Assembly: GCA_963751775.1 (NCBI GenBank) | Contig: CAVVVW010000028.1 | Coordinates: 310,001-374,000 of the forward strand | Reading direction: 5' to 3' | Origin: CADEEN01 sp963751775 | GTDB taxonomy: Bacteria > Pseudomonadota > Gammaproteobacteria > Burkholderiales > Burkholderiaceae_C | Length of the DNA: 64,000 nt | Part shown: positions 18,555 through 27,345 of the stretch, piece after piece | How the letters are laid out: each line of letters opens with the position of its first letter | Position numbering within the stretch: position 1 is the stretch's first letter | The notes under the pieces: model-generated | Database searches by the model: none | Told to the model about the DNA's origin: nothing | Seen by the model: the letters and a program-made list of their open reading frames with translations, nothing else | Program-made: the position numbers and the translations under genes

Positions 18555-19133
18555 TCAGCCCGCGCCGTACTGAGAAATCAATTGCTGCCGCGCCGCGGCC
18601 AGCAAGGCCTTGCCGGCCTTGCCACCCAGCGCGCGCGCCAGCTGCATCGCGCCGACCATCGCGCCGGCGGCGGCACCGGCCTGCGCCGGGTCGGCGCCTT
18701 CGGGCAGCGCGCGGCGCACGCGGTCGACCAGCGCCGCCACGCGCAGGCGCGCCGCATCGCCCACGTCGCCCGACTGGCGCGGCATCTCCGAGGCCAGCGC
18801 CGCCACCGGGCAGCCGAACTCCGCGGCGCCCAGGTGCTCGTCGGAGAGGTAGACGTCGACCAGTGCAACAAACGGGCCGGCGCCGTCGGCCTGGTGGCGC
18901 GCCACGCGCTCGGCCACGACGGCTGCGCTGTCGCGCCCGGCGCGCTGAATCGCCTCGACGAGCAGCGCGTCGCGCGAGGCGAAGTGCGCATAGAAACCGC
19001 CATGCGTGAGGCCGGCCTCCTTCATCACCTCGGCAACGCCGACGCCCGCGTAGCCGTTGCGGCGCAAGGCGCGCGCGGCGACGTCGACGATGCGGTCGTG
19101 GGTCAGCTCCTTGCGGCTGGGCGTATTCGACAT
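18555..19133 (-). CDS. TetR/AcrR family transcriptional regulator
   Basis: A 192-aa repressor-type protein: N-terminal helix-turn-helix (RIVDVAARALRRNGYAGVGV through GLTHGGFYAHFASRDALL), then a variable ligand-binding domain with FGCPVAALASEMPR, typical of the NemR/AcrR-like group that senses electrophiles or drugs. ATG 19133 (MSNTPSRKELTHDRI) fits the family better than starts further up. It lies directly upstream of the SDR-MFS-oxidoreductase genes on the same strand, the usual setting of a local efflux or detoxification repressor. Confidence 0.9.
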   Translation of the reverse strand: MSNTPSRKELTHDRIVDVAARALRRNGYAGVGVAEVMKEAGLTHGGFYAHFASRDALLVEAIQRAGRDSAAVVAERVARHQADGAGPFVALVDVYLSDEHLGAAEFGCPVAALASEMPRQSGDVGDAARLRVAALVDRVRRALPEGADPAQAGAAAGAMVGAMQLARALGGKAGKALLAAARQQLISQYGAG

Positions 19134-19146
19134 GATGGTATCAATA

Positions 19147-19161
19147 TTATGCTCATCATAA
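19147..19161. promoter_or_regulatory. candidate TetR-family autoregulatory operator
   Basis: TTATG-CTCAT-CATAA: perfect 5-base arms, 14 bases upstream of the tetR start, in the only AT-rich patch nearby. On the reverse strand it reads TTATGATGAGCATAA, sharing ATGATGA with the 18505 site. Confidence 0.45.
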
Positions 19162-19351
19162 AGTCTTGTCAAGACGGCGCTACAGCACGAACAATCGCGA
19201 TGTGACTGCAGTGAAGCTTCACGCGCTGACGCTCAACGTTCCCTTGGTCGCCGTTGCCGACGTTCGGGCCCTGCACTCCCACCGTTCCCGACGGGCCGCG
19301 CGCCGTTGTCCGCAATCATCCGCTCAGCGGCAAAGCGCGTGAGACAGTGAC

Positions 19352-20273
19352 TCAGCGCGTGGCGAGTAGCGCACGCACCGCATCGAGCCCGGGCATGCCG
19401 GTGATGGCGCCACGCGCGCCGACCGACAAGGCCGCGGCGGCATTGGCCCAGGCCAGCGCGGCCTCGATCGGCTCGCCGCGGGCGAGGCTCGCGGCCATCG
19501 CACCGGTGAAGGTGTCTCCGGCGCCGATCGTGTCGGCGACCTGCACCGTGTGGCCCGCGAGCGTGAGCGGCGGGTGGCCGCGGCGGAACAACGCGCAGCC
19601 CGCGGCACCCAGCGTCACCGCGACGGCGCCGGCACCGCGCGCGAGCAACGCGCTCGGCGGCTGCGGCCGGCCGGTGTGCCTCAGCGCGCACACCGGCCAG
19701 CAGGCGCAGCTCGGTCTCGTTAGGCGTCAGCAGGTCGCACAGCGCAAGCAAGTTCATCGGGCAGCGGCTGGGCCGGCGCGGGGTTGAGCAGCGTGAAGGC
19801 GCCACCGGCGCGCGCGTGGGCGAAACGCCGCCAGCGTCGCCGCGAGCGGCACTTCGCACGAGGCCATCACGACGCGGGCCTGGCGCAGGCGCGCGGCCGC
19901 GGCATCGGCATGGCGTGCGCCGAGCCCGGCGCCGGCACCGGGCGCCACCGCGATGCTGTTGTCGCCGTCGTCGTAGACCAGGATCTGCGCCACGCCGCTC
20001 GGCTCGCCGTCGACGACCTCGACCATCGCCGCGTCGATGCCTTCGCGCGCCCACAGCGCGAGCGCCATGCGGCCGAAGTCGTCGCGGCCGATGCGCGCGA
20101 TGACCGCGACTGCGCGCGCCCTGCCGCGCGCAGGCGATCGCCGCGTTCGAGCCCTTGCCGCCCGGCCCGATCGTGAAGCCGCTGGCCAGCAGCGTTTCGC
20201 CGCGCGCGATCGGCCGCGGCACGCGCGACACCAGGTCGGCGTTCCAGCTGGCCAGGCAGATGACCTCGCTCAT
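19352..20273 (-). CDS. PfkB-family sugar kinase, ribokinase-like, three or more frame breaks
   Basis: Phosphorylates a sugar with ATP. The N-terminus MSEVICLASWNADLVSRVPR with TIGPGGKGSNAAIACARQGA (PfkB signature 1) and the C-terminal VADTIGAGDTFTGAMAASL (signature 2, catalytic Asp) are clear, as is LLTPNETELRLLAG in the middle. These lie in different frames, with breaks near 20125, 19825, 19755 and 19690. Ribokinase is the closest type, but its place in a fucose-like locus makes the substrate open. It starts 12 bases after the TRAP large subunit gene. Confidence 0.78.
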
Positions 20274-20284
20274 CGGCAGCGGCT

Positions 20285-21585
20285 CTAGTGGGTCTGGTAG
20301 CCCATGGTCTGCGGCAGCCAGAGCACGATCTGCGGGAACAGCGTCATCGCCACCAGCAGCAGCAGCAGCATGACGATGAAGGGCCAGCCCTCTTTCATCA
20401 TCTCGCCGATCGGGATGCCGGTCAGGGCCTTGGTCACGAACAGCAGCATGCCGAACGGCGGGTGGATCAGGCCGATCATCATGTTCAGCACCACCAGCAC
20501 GCCGAAGTGCACCAGGTCGATGCCCAGCAGCTTGACCGCCGGCAGCAGCATCGGCACGAACACCAGCAGCAGCACCGAAACGTCGAGGAAGCAGCCCAGC
20601 ACCAGGAACATGACAGTTCACGAGCAGCAGGAACTGCACGCGCGACAGGTGCAGCGCATCGACCCAGGCCGCCATCGCCTGCGGCACGCCCTCGGCGGTG
20701 AAGGCGTAGTTGAGCAGGAACGAGCCGGCCAGGATCAGCGTGATGACGGCGCTGGAGCGCGCCGACTCGAGCACCACCGCGAACAGCTGGCGCGGGTTCA
20801 AGCGCGCGGTAGACGATCACCGCCAGGATCAGCGCATGCGCAGCCGCCACCGCAGCGGCCTCGGTCGGCGTGAAGACGCCCGAGTAGATGCCGCCGAGCA
20901 GCACGATCGGCATCGACAGCGGCAGCGCGCCGCGGAACAGCACCTGCGGCCACTCGCGCAGCGGCACCGGCGCCTCGCGCGGCATGTTGCGGCGCACGGC
21001 GATGACCTGCACCACGGCCATCATCAGCAGGGCCATCAGCACGCCGGGCATCACGCCGCCGAGGAACAACGCGCCGACCGACGCGCCCGACACCAGGCCG
21101 TAGATCACCATCGGGATCGACGGCGGGATGATCGGGCCCAGCGTCGCGCTGGCCACCACCACCGCGCCGGCGAAGCCGCGCGAGTACTCGGGCTTCTTCA
21201 GCATCTGCCGGATCGTCACCAGCCCCGGCCCGGCGGCATCGGCGATCGCGCTGCCGCTCATGCCGGAGAAGATCACGCTGACCAGGATGTCGACCTGCGC
21301 CAGCCCGCCGCGCATGCGGCCGACGAGGATGCGGCAGAAGTCGAACAGCCGTTCGCTGACCGTGCCGGCGTTCATCACGTTGGCCGCCAGCACGAACATC
21401 GGCACCGCCAGCAGCACGTAGCTGTTGTACAGGCCGTTGCAGACCTGCTCGGCGACGAGGCCGAGATCCTGCTGCTTGACGACCAGGTAGGCGATGCCCG
21501 AGGCGATCATCGAGAAGCCGATCGGCATGCGCATCAGCATGCCGGCCAGCAGCACACCGCCGAGGGCCCACAGCGAGTAGTTCAT
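20285..21585 (-). CDS. TRAP transporter large permease (DctM type), two frame breaks
   Basis: The main membrane subunit of a sodium-coupled TRAP importer, about 430 aa with 12 hydrophobic segments. MPIGFSMIASGIAYLVVKQQ, NVMNAGTVSERLFDF, SVIFSGMSGSAIADAAGPGL and ATLGPIIPPSIPMVIYG are hallmark DctM blocks. Breaks near 20805 and 20620 move the last third through two other frames, ending FPQIVLWLPQTMGYQTH. It lies between the small permease and the kinase gene in one operon. Confidence 0.9.
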
Positions 21586-21641
21586 CAGCCAGCCTTCGCG
21601 CTGCGCCCTGGGGATTCGCCTTCGGAGCGGCCGCGCGGCGC

Positions 21642-22127
21642 TCATGCCGCAGGTATCCCCGCGTCTTCGAGGTCCAGGCCGCGCCACGCGCGCCAGATGC
21701 CGAGGACACTGCGCACGGCCAGCGCGGCCAGCAGCAGCACGAAGGGCAGGAAGACCCACATGAACGGCACGCCGAGCACGGGCGTGCCCTCGCGGCGCAT
21801 GAAGTGCACGTAGTCCCAGCTCGCCGGCAGGGCCCAGGCGCAGAGGCCGCCGATCATGGCGTGGCCGAGCAGGCGCATCACCCGGCGCGTGCGCGCGCCG
21901 ACCATGTTCCAGACCAGGTCGAACATCACATGCTCGCGCTCGGGCACGATGAACGCCGCCGCCCACAGGATGACCCAGACGTAGAGCATCACCGCGGCCT
22001 CGTCGGTCCAGGGCAGCGGCCGGTTGAAGCCGAAGCGCGCAACGATCTGGACCATGAAGACCAGGAACAGGATCGCGAACAACCCGGCGCCGACGGCATT
22101 GGCGCCCTTGCGCAACCAATGCATCAT
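21642..22127 (-). CDS. TRAP transporter small permease (DctQ type)
   Basis: A 161-aa protein with four hydrophobic segments: AGLFAILFLVFMVQIVARFG, MLYVWVILWAAAFIVPERE, GHAMIGGLCAWALPASWDY, and VFLPFVLLLAALAVRSV. The PWTDEAAVMLYVW stretch is typical of DctQ. It partners DctM in the membrane. Frame intact. ATG 22127 is the first of a double ATG. Confidence 0.9.
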   Translation of the reverse strand: MMHWLRKGANAVGAGLFAILFLVFMVQIVARFGFNRPLPWTDEAAVMLYVWVILWAAAFIVPEREHVMFDLVWNMVGARTRRVMRLLGHAMIGGLCAWALPASWDYVHFMRREGTPVLGVPFMWVFLPFVLLLAALAVRSVLGIWRAWRGLDLEDAGIPAA

Positions 22128-22211
22128 GGGCAGGTCCTCAGGCCAGCGCCGGGCCGCTCCCAAGCGGCCTGAGCTCCCCCGGGGGGCGCGAGCGCAGCGA
22201 GCTTGGGGCTG
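22128..22211 (-). repeat. GC-rich palindromic repeat between dctP and dctQ
   Basis: An 84-base spacer inside the TRAP operon. It holds CTCCCCCGGGGGGCGCGAG and two small inverted pairs (AAGCGGCC/GGCCGCTT-like and GCTCGCTGCGCTCGC on the reverse strand). It resembles the other G-run/C-run repeats of this window. Lying between co-transcribed genes, it could set relative mRNA levels. Confidence 0.5.
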
Positions 22212-23213
22212 TCATTTCGTGTCGTTGATGCGGTCGAGCAGACCGGCGGGCCAGGTCTTGGCGATGTCGCTCGCCGCGTAGGCCGCCTGCACCGACTTGC
22301 GGAAGGCATCGACGTCGGGCGTGGTCACCGTCATGCCCTGCTGCTTGAAGAAGTCGACGATCTGCGCCTCTTCCTTCAGCCGGCCCTCGTTGTTGAAGGC
22401 GGCGGCGGCCTCGGCGGCGGCCTGGACCTTCTGCCGCTGGGCGGGCGTCATCGCCTTCCAGGCCTTGTCGGCGATGGCGATGAAGATGCCGTCGACCAGG
22501 TGGTTGGTCATCACGAGCTGCTTGGTGACTTCGTAGAACTTGGCCGCGCGCACGGTCGGCAGCGGGTTGTCCTGGCCGTCGATGGTGCCCGTCTTCAGGC
22601 CCAGGTAGACCTCGCCGAAGGCCAGCGGCGTGGCGGTGGCGCCGAGCGCTTCGCCCAGGAACAGCCACTCCTTGCTGCCCGGCATGCGCAGCTTGACGCC
22701 CTTCAGGTCGGCCGGCGTCTTCACGTTGCGCACTTCGCGCAGGTTGACCTGGCGCGTGCCGAGGTAGATCGGCGTCAGCAGCGTGACGTCCATCTTGTCG
22801 GTGGCCAGCTTGAACATCTCCTTGCCGATCGGGCCGTTGAACACCTGCTGCTGGTGCTGCGGGTCGCGGATCACGTAGCCGGCGGTGAAGATCGAGAACT
22901 CCGGCACCAGCTTGGCGATGTCGAAGGCCGAGATCGACGACAGCTCGAGGTTGCCGCGGGCCATCGCCGCGGGCTCGGTGCCCTGCTTGAACAGCGTCGC
23001 GTTGAGGTTGATCTGGACGTCGAACTCGCCCGGGGCGCTCTTGTCCAGCGACTCCTTGAACACGGTCCACATCTTGCCGTGCCAGTCGTCGGGCACGGCG
23101 GGCGTCGAGATGCGCAGCAGCACCTTGTTCTGCGCCATGGCGGCGGGCACGAAGACGGCGGCCAGCACGGCGGTGGCGGCGATCAGGCGGCGGCGGAAAA
23201 GCGAAAGGTTCAT
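22212..23213 (-). CDS. TRAP transporter substrate-binding protein (DctP type)
   Basis: A periplasmic binding protein, 333 aa, intact, with a signal peptide (MNLSLFRRRLIAATAVLAAV, cleavage after AMA-Q). Family blocks: SISAFDIAKLVPEFSIFTAG, LKGVKLRMPGSKEWLFLGEA with the substrate carboxylate-binding Arg, and TGTIDGQDNPLPTVRAAKFY. DctP proteins usually bind organic acids, including sugar acids, which fits the neighbouring aldolase and lactonase. First gene of the TRAP set. Confidence 0.93.
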   Translation of the reverse strand: MNLSLFRRRLIAATAVLAAVFVPAAMAQNKVLLRISTPAVPDDWHGKMWTVFKESLDKSAPGEFDVQINLNATLFKQGTEPAAMARGNLELSSISAFDIAKLVPEFSIFTAGYVIRDPQHQQQVFNGPIGKEMFKLATDKMDVTLLTPIYLGTRQVNLREVRNVKTPADLKGVKLRMPGSKEWLFLGEALGATATPLAFGEVYLGLKTGTIDGQDNPLPTVRAAKFYEVTKQLVMTNHLVDGIFIAIADKAWKAMTPAQRQKVQAAAEAAAAFNNEGRLKEEAQIVDFFKQQGMTVTTPDVDAFRKSVQAAYAASDIAKTWPAGLLDRINDTK

Positions 23214-23237
23214 CGGGGTCTCCTGGTGTGCTTGGGG

Positions 23238-24161
23238 TCAATCGATGGCGGGATTCAGGCCATGGGCGGCCAGTTCGTGCGAGAAAGTCTTGAAGCGCTC
23301 GGCGTCGAGCGCCACCAGCGGCGCGCGCACGCGCAGCCAGGCCGCATCGCCGGTCTGCGCGGCCATGATGGCCTTCGAGCGCCGGGATCAGCGCGTAGCC
23401 GCCGAGCCAGTCGAGCAGCCGCTCGACGCGCGCGTGCGCGCGGCCGTGCGCGCGGCGTCGGGCTCGGTGGCCAGGCTGTGCACCACGCGCGGCATGAAGT
23501 TGGCCAGCCCGCTGACCGCGCCGCGGCTGCCGCACGCGGCCAGCGCCGGCAGGTCCAGCTCGTTGCCGACGTGCACACCCAGCGGCGGCATGAAGGCCTC
23601 GGCCAGGGCCAGCGAATGCGCGCGGTCGCACTGGCTGTCCTTGATGGCGACGATGTTCTTCGGGTAGCGCCGCAGCAGCTCGGCGATCACGGCATGCGAC
23701 AAGGCCACGGCCGTCACCTGCGGGATGTGATACAGCACCACGCGCAGCGGCCGATCCGCCGCCGCGTCGAGCACCTGGCTGCAGGCGTCGACGATGCCGG
23801 CATCGGACAAGCCCTTGAAGTAGAACGGCGGCAACAGCAGCACGCCCCAGGCACCGATGTCCTGGGCGTGCCGCGTCAGCGCGATCGCATCGGGCAGGGC
23901 CGCACAACCCACCGACACCAGGATGCGTGCGGCGGCACGCCGGCGGCGACCAGCGCATCGACGGCCTCGCGGCGCTCGGCGACGCTGAACGACGGGCCCT
24001 CGCCGGTGGTGCCGAAGGGGGTCACGCCGGCGCAGCCCGCGGCCAGCAGGGTCGCGGGCATGGGCCGCGAAGCGCGCGTGATCGACACCGAGGTCGGGCC
24101 GCAGCGGCGTCATCAAGGCCGGCCAGATGCCGGCGATGCCGGGCGAAACAGCAGCGTTCAA
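23238..24161 (-). CDS. DapA-like (DHDPS/NAL family) aldolase, three or more frame breaks
   Basis: A Schiff-base class I aldolase. Across frames: GIAGIWPALMTPLRPDLGVD, AGCAGVTPFGTTGEGPSFSV, LPPFYFKGLSDAGIVDAC, YHIPQVTAVALSHAVI, and the catalytic Lys in KNIVAIKDSQCDR. The last part AIMAAQTGDAAWLRVRAPLV ends at 23238. Breaks lie near 24070, 23930 and 23390. The start is probably TTG 24161, one base after the GntR stop with GGAG just upstream. In this context it probably cleaves or dehydrates a keto-deoxy sugar acid rather than making dihydrodipicolinate. Confidence 0.78.
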
Positions 24162-24162
24162 T

Positions 24163-24876
24163 TCAACTCCTTGGTTGCGGCAGGCAAGCGGCGGCCGGGG
24201 CAGGCCCAGCACGCGGCGGTGCGCGCTCTCGATATGGTGGCCGAGGCGTTCGGCCACCTGTTGCGGGTCGCGCCGTTTGAGCGCGTCGATGAACCACAGG
24301 TGCTCTTCCATCGCCGGCAGCAGCGCGTCGGCCGAGAGCAGCGAGCCTTCCAGGCGGATCAGGCGCACGCGCAGGCTGTTGACGCGGTAAGTCTGCGAGA
24401 TCAGCGCGTTGCCCAGGGTGTCGATCATCAGGTCGTGCAGGCCCCAGTCGACGCTGGTCGCATCGGCCAGCAGGGCGTCGTCGATCGGGCCGCGGCGCGC
24501 GCGCTGCACGATGCGCAGGTGCGCCTGCTCGATGGCGTCGAGGTCGGCATCGGAGGCGTTGAGCGCGAAATGTGCCGCCGCCTCGCGCTCGAGCATGCCG
24601 CGCAGCTGGAAGGCGTTGTTGATCAGCTTCAGGTCGACATGCGCCACCTGCAGGCCGCGCTGCGGCACGGTGCGCAGCAGGCCCTTCGGCCTCCAGCCGC
24701 GGAATCAGCTCGCGCACGGCGCCCAGCGGCATGCCCAGCAGCTGCATCAGCTCGCGCTGCGACACGAACTGGCCGGGGCGGATGTTGGCCTGCGCAATCT
24801 GCTGCTGGAAGTTCTCGTAGGCCTGCGCGCGCAGGTTGGGCGCGGCCGCGCGCGGCACGTTGGCGGTCGCGTTCAA
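24163..24876 (-). CDS. GntR family regulator, FCD type, frame break(s)
   Basis: Local transcription factor. N-terminal winged helix (FVSQRELMQLLGMPLGAVRE) and C-terminal FCD ligand domain (LRGMLEREAAAHFALNASDA, WGLHDLMIDTLGNALISQTY, HHIESAHRRVLG, with the conserved metal/ligand His residues). A break near 24690 joins the halves; a second near 24200 probably removes the natural stop, giving an apparent read-through into the aldolase. The start is TTG 24876, overlapping the mutarotase stop as TTGA, so translation is coupled. Confidence 0.82.
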   Translation of the reverse strand: MNATANVPRAAAPNLRAQAYENFQQQIAQANIRPGQFVSQRELMQLLGMPLGAVRELIPRLEAEGPAAHRAAARPAGGACRPEADQQRLPAARHARARGGGTFRAQRLRCRPRRHRAGAPAHRAARAPRPDRRRPAGRCDQRRLGPARPDDRHPGQRADLADLPRQQPARAPDPPGRLAALGRRAAAGDGRAPVVHRRAQTARPATGGRTPRPPYRERAPPRAGPAPAAACLPQPRS

Positions 24877-25307
24877 TTGATCACGCCCTTGCGCAGCAGC
24901 AGGTTGCCGTAGCGCCGGCGCTCGCCGGTCTGCAGGATCAGGAAGGCCGCGGCGGCGCGCTCGTAGAACGCGAAGCGCTCCAGCGCCTGCGGCGGCCTCT
25001 CGCCGGCGTCGCCGAGCACCGCGCGCAACTCGGCCACCGCTTCCGGCACCGCCGCCGGGTCGCCGACCACCTGCATGGTCCACGCCGCCTCGGCGCCGAA
25101 ATCGTCGAGCGGCAGCAGCGCGAGCACCGCGCGCAAGGCCGCCGGCGCGTCCGCGCCGGGCAGGCGCACGAGCCGCGCCCCGTGCGCCGCGGCAACCCGT
25201 GCGGCCGGGAAATTGGCGTCGACGATGGCCACCTCGTCGCCATGCCCCATGCTCGCCAACGCATGCAATGCGTCGGGCGTCAGCAGCGGTGGGATGTTCT
25301 TGAGCAT
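24873..25307 (-). CDS. RbsD/FucU-family sugar mutarotase, FucU type
   Basis: A 144-aa protein that interconverts anomers of L-fucose or a similar sugar. MLKNIPPLLTPDALHALASM and MGHGDEVAIVDANFPA (catalytic His, Asp) are the family signature, and RRYGNLLLRKGVIN is the conserved C-terminus. FucU rather than RbsD by the MLK-I-P start. Frame intact. It is the first gene of the leftward transcript, which runs on to GntR and the aldolase. Confidence 0.9.
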   Translation of the reverse strand: MLKNIPPLLTPDALHALASMGHGDEVAIVDANFPAARVAAAHGARLVRLPGADAPAALRAVLALLPLDDFGAEAAWTMQVVGDPAAVPEAVAELRAVLGDAGERPPQALERFAFYERAAAAFLILQTGERRRYGNLLLRKGVIN

Positions 25308-25345
25308 CGGCGGTGGCGTCGGGCTTGCCCTGATGGACAGCCTGA

Positions 25346-25363
25346 CATGTTAGTCATAACATG
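25346..25363. promoter_or_regulatory. palindromic candidate operator for the GntR regulator
   Basis: CATGTTA-GTCA-TAACATG, perfect 7-base arms with a 4-base spacer, in the 84-base divergent region between the mutarotase (start 25307) and sugar dehydrogenase (start 25392) genes. Its position would let one dimer control both transcripts. Confidence 0.55.
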
Positions 25364-25391
25364 CTGGACATTCACGCGAGGAAACCCTGTG

Positions 25392-26425
25392 ATGAGCCAC
25401 ACCGTCAGGCCTGTTCCCGCCTTGCGCCACCGACGGCCTGCGGCTCGGCCTGGGCGGCGCGCCGCTGGGCAACCTGTTTGCCGCGGTGACGCCGGCGCAG
25501 GCGCTGGCCACGGTGACCGCGGCGTGGGCCGGCGGCTGCCGCAGCTTCGACACCGCGCCGCACTACGGCCACGGACTGTCGGAGCGTCGGCTCGGCGATG
25601 CGCTGCGCGATTTGTGCACCCTGGGCGCTCAGCCGCGCGAGCGTTTCGTGTTGTCGAGCAAGGTCGGCCGCCTGCTGCGAGCGAACCCGGCCGCGGCCGC
25701 CGACCAGCACGGCTATGTGAATGTGCTGCCGTTCGACCAGCATTGGGACTACAGCGCCGACGGCGTGCGGCGCAGCATCGAAGACAGCCTGCAGCGCCTG
25801 GGCCTGGCCCGCATCGACGTGGCCTACGTGCACGACTGCGATGCCGCGACCCACGGCGCGCGGGCTGCCGCCGTGCTGCGCCAGGTGCTGGACGAGACCC
25901 TGCCCGCGCTGCGGCGCCTGAAGGCCGAGGGCGCTGATCCGCGGCATCGGCCTGGGCGTCAACGACGTCGCGGTGGTGCTGGCGGTGTTGCGCGAGGCCG
26001 AGCTCGATGCGCTGATGCTCGCCGGCCGCTACAGCCTGCTCGACCACAGCGCTTTGACCGAGCTGCTGCCGCTGTGTGCCGAGCGCGGCGTGCACGTGGC
26101 GCTGGGCGGGGTCTTCAATTCCGGCCTGCTGGCCAGCGGCGCGCGCGGCGCCAACCCGACCTTCAACTACCAGCCCGCGACGCGCGACTGGCTCGAGCGC
26201 ACGGCGCGCATCGAGGCCTTGTGCGCGCGGCACGCGGTGCCGCTGCGGGCGGCGGCGCTGCAGTTCGCGCTGGCGCATCCGGCGGTCGAGATCGTCATGC
26301 TCGGCGCGCGCTCGGCCGAGGAGTGGACCGACGCACAGGCGATGGCGCGGCACCCGATCGCGCCGGCGTTCTGGGCCGCGCTGCGCCAGGCCGGCCTGCT
26401 GCCCGGCGAGGCGCCGACGCCGTGA
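25392..26425 (+). CDS. aldo/keto reductase, L-fucose/aldose 1-dehydrogenase-like, two frame breaks
   Basis: Probably oxidises the C1 hydroxyl of an aldose such as L-fucose with NAD(P)+ to the lactone. LRLGLGGAPLGNLFAAV, SFDTAPHYGHGLSERRLGDA (catalytic Asp/Tyr), FVLSSKVGRLL (catalytic Lys) and LRGIGLGVNDVAVV are typical of the D-threo-aldose/L-fucose dehydrogenase branch of AKRs. Breaks near 25430 and 25935. Its stop overlaps the GTG start of the lactonase gene. Confidence 0.82.
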
Positions 26426-27248
26426 TCGTCGATGCGCACTTTCACTGCTGGCAACTGGCCCGCGCCGACTACGGCTGGCTGACGCCCGCGCTGGCGCCGA
26501 TCTACCGCGACGTGGCACATCGCCGACTGGCGGGCCCAGGCCGCGCCCTGCGGTGTGCAGGCCGGCGTGCTGGTGCAAGCCGCGCCGACCGAAGCCGAGA
26601 CCGACGTTTCTGCTGACGCAGGCCGAACACGAAGCGGCCGTGCACGGCGTCGTCGGCTGGGTCGACCTGCTGGCGGCCGACGCGCCCGAGCGCATCGCGC
26701 GGCTGGCGGCGCGGCCCAAGCTCAAGGCCCTGCGGCCGATGCTGCACGACCTGCCCGACCCCGAGTGGATGCTGCAGCCGGCGCTGGCCCCGGCGTTGCG
26801 TGCAATGGTCGAACATGGGCTCGCGTTCGACGCGTTGGTGCGACCTGCGCACCTGAGCGCGCTGCTGACGCTGTGCCTGCGCTACCCGGATTTGCGCGTC
26901 GTCGTCGACCATGGCGCCAAACCCGACATCGCGGCCGCCGCCTGGCAGCCCTGGGCCGATGCGATGGCGCGCATCGCCGACCAGAGCCAGGCCGTGTGCA
27001 AGCTGTCGGGCCTGCTGACCGAGGCCGGCGCCGCCCCCGCGCCACAGGCGGCGAGGCGCTGGGCGCAGCATCTGCTCGAACGTTTCGGCGCCGAGCGCCT
27101 GATGTGGGGCAGCGACTGGCCGGTGCTCGAACTGGCCGCGACCTATGCCACCTGGTGGGGCGAGACGCAGGCCATGCTCGCCGGTCTGGGCGCGGTCGAG
27201 CGCGCCGCCGTGCTCGGCGGCACCGCAAGGCGCATCTACCGGCTGTGA
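26422..27248 (+). CDS. amidohydrolase-family sugar lactonase (L-fuconolactonase-like), two frame breaks
   Basis: Hydrolyses a sugar lactone to the acid. Starts GTG (VIVDAHFHCWQLARADYGWL), overlapping the upstream TGA as GTGA. HFHCW is the metal-ligand motif; further blocks are LRVVVDHGAKPDI, AVCKLSGLLTEAG and RLMWGSDWPVLEL, all typical of the fuconolactonase group of COG3618. Breaks near 26518 and 26605 shift the N-terminal third. It directly follows the aldose dehydrogenase, so the two form steps one and two of a non-phosphorylative pathway. Confidence 0.82.
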
Positions 27249-27345
27249 GCCGCGCCGCCGGCCACGGCGGCACCATCGCCCGTGCTGCGAGCGAGCTGCT
27301 GCCTACGCAAGGCCCTGCGCTATCCTGCGTCTCGAGGCTGCTGCC

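Noticed and set aside
19211..19222. GTGAAGCTTCAC, perfect 12-base palindrome between the kinase and tetR
   Set aside because: Isolated; short palindromes of this size are expected by chance, and it is not repeated near other genes of the locus.
24163..24668. GntR-aldolase fusion protein
   Set aside because: The neighbouring frame ends at 24163 with a proper stop directly before a TTG start with GGAG, so a single-base break near the end of GntR explains the apparent fusion better.
22203..25937. A 1244-codon forward frame opposite the TRAP genes
   Set aside because: Antisense of dctP, aldolase, GntR and mutarotase; no domain recognisable, His/Gln/Arg-rich shadow composition.
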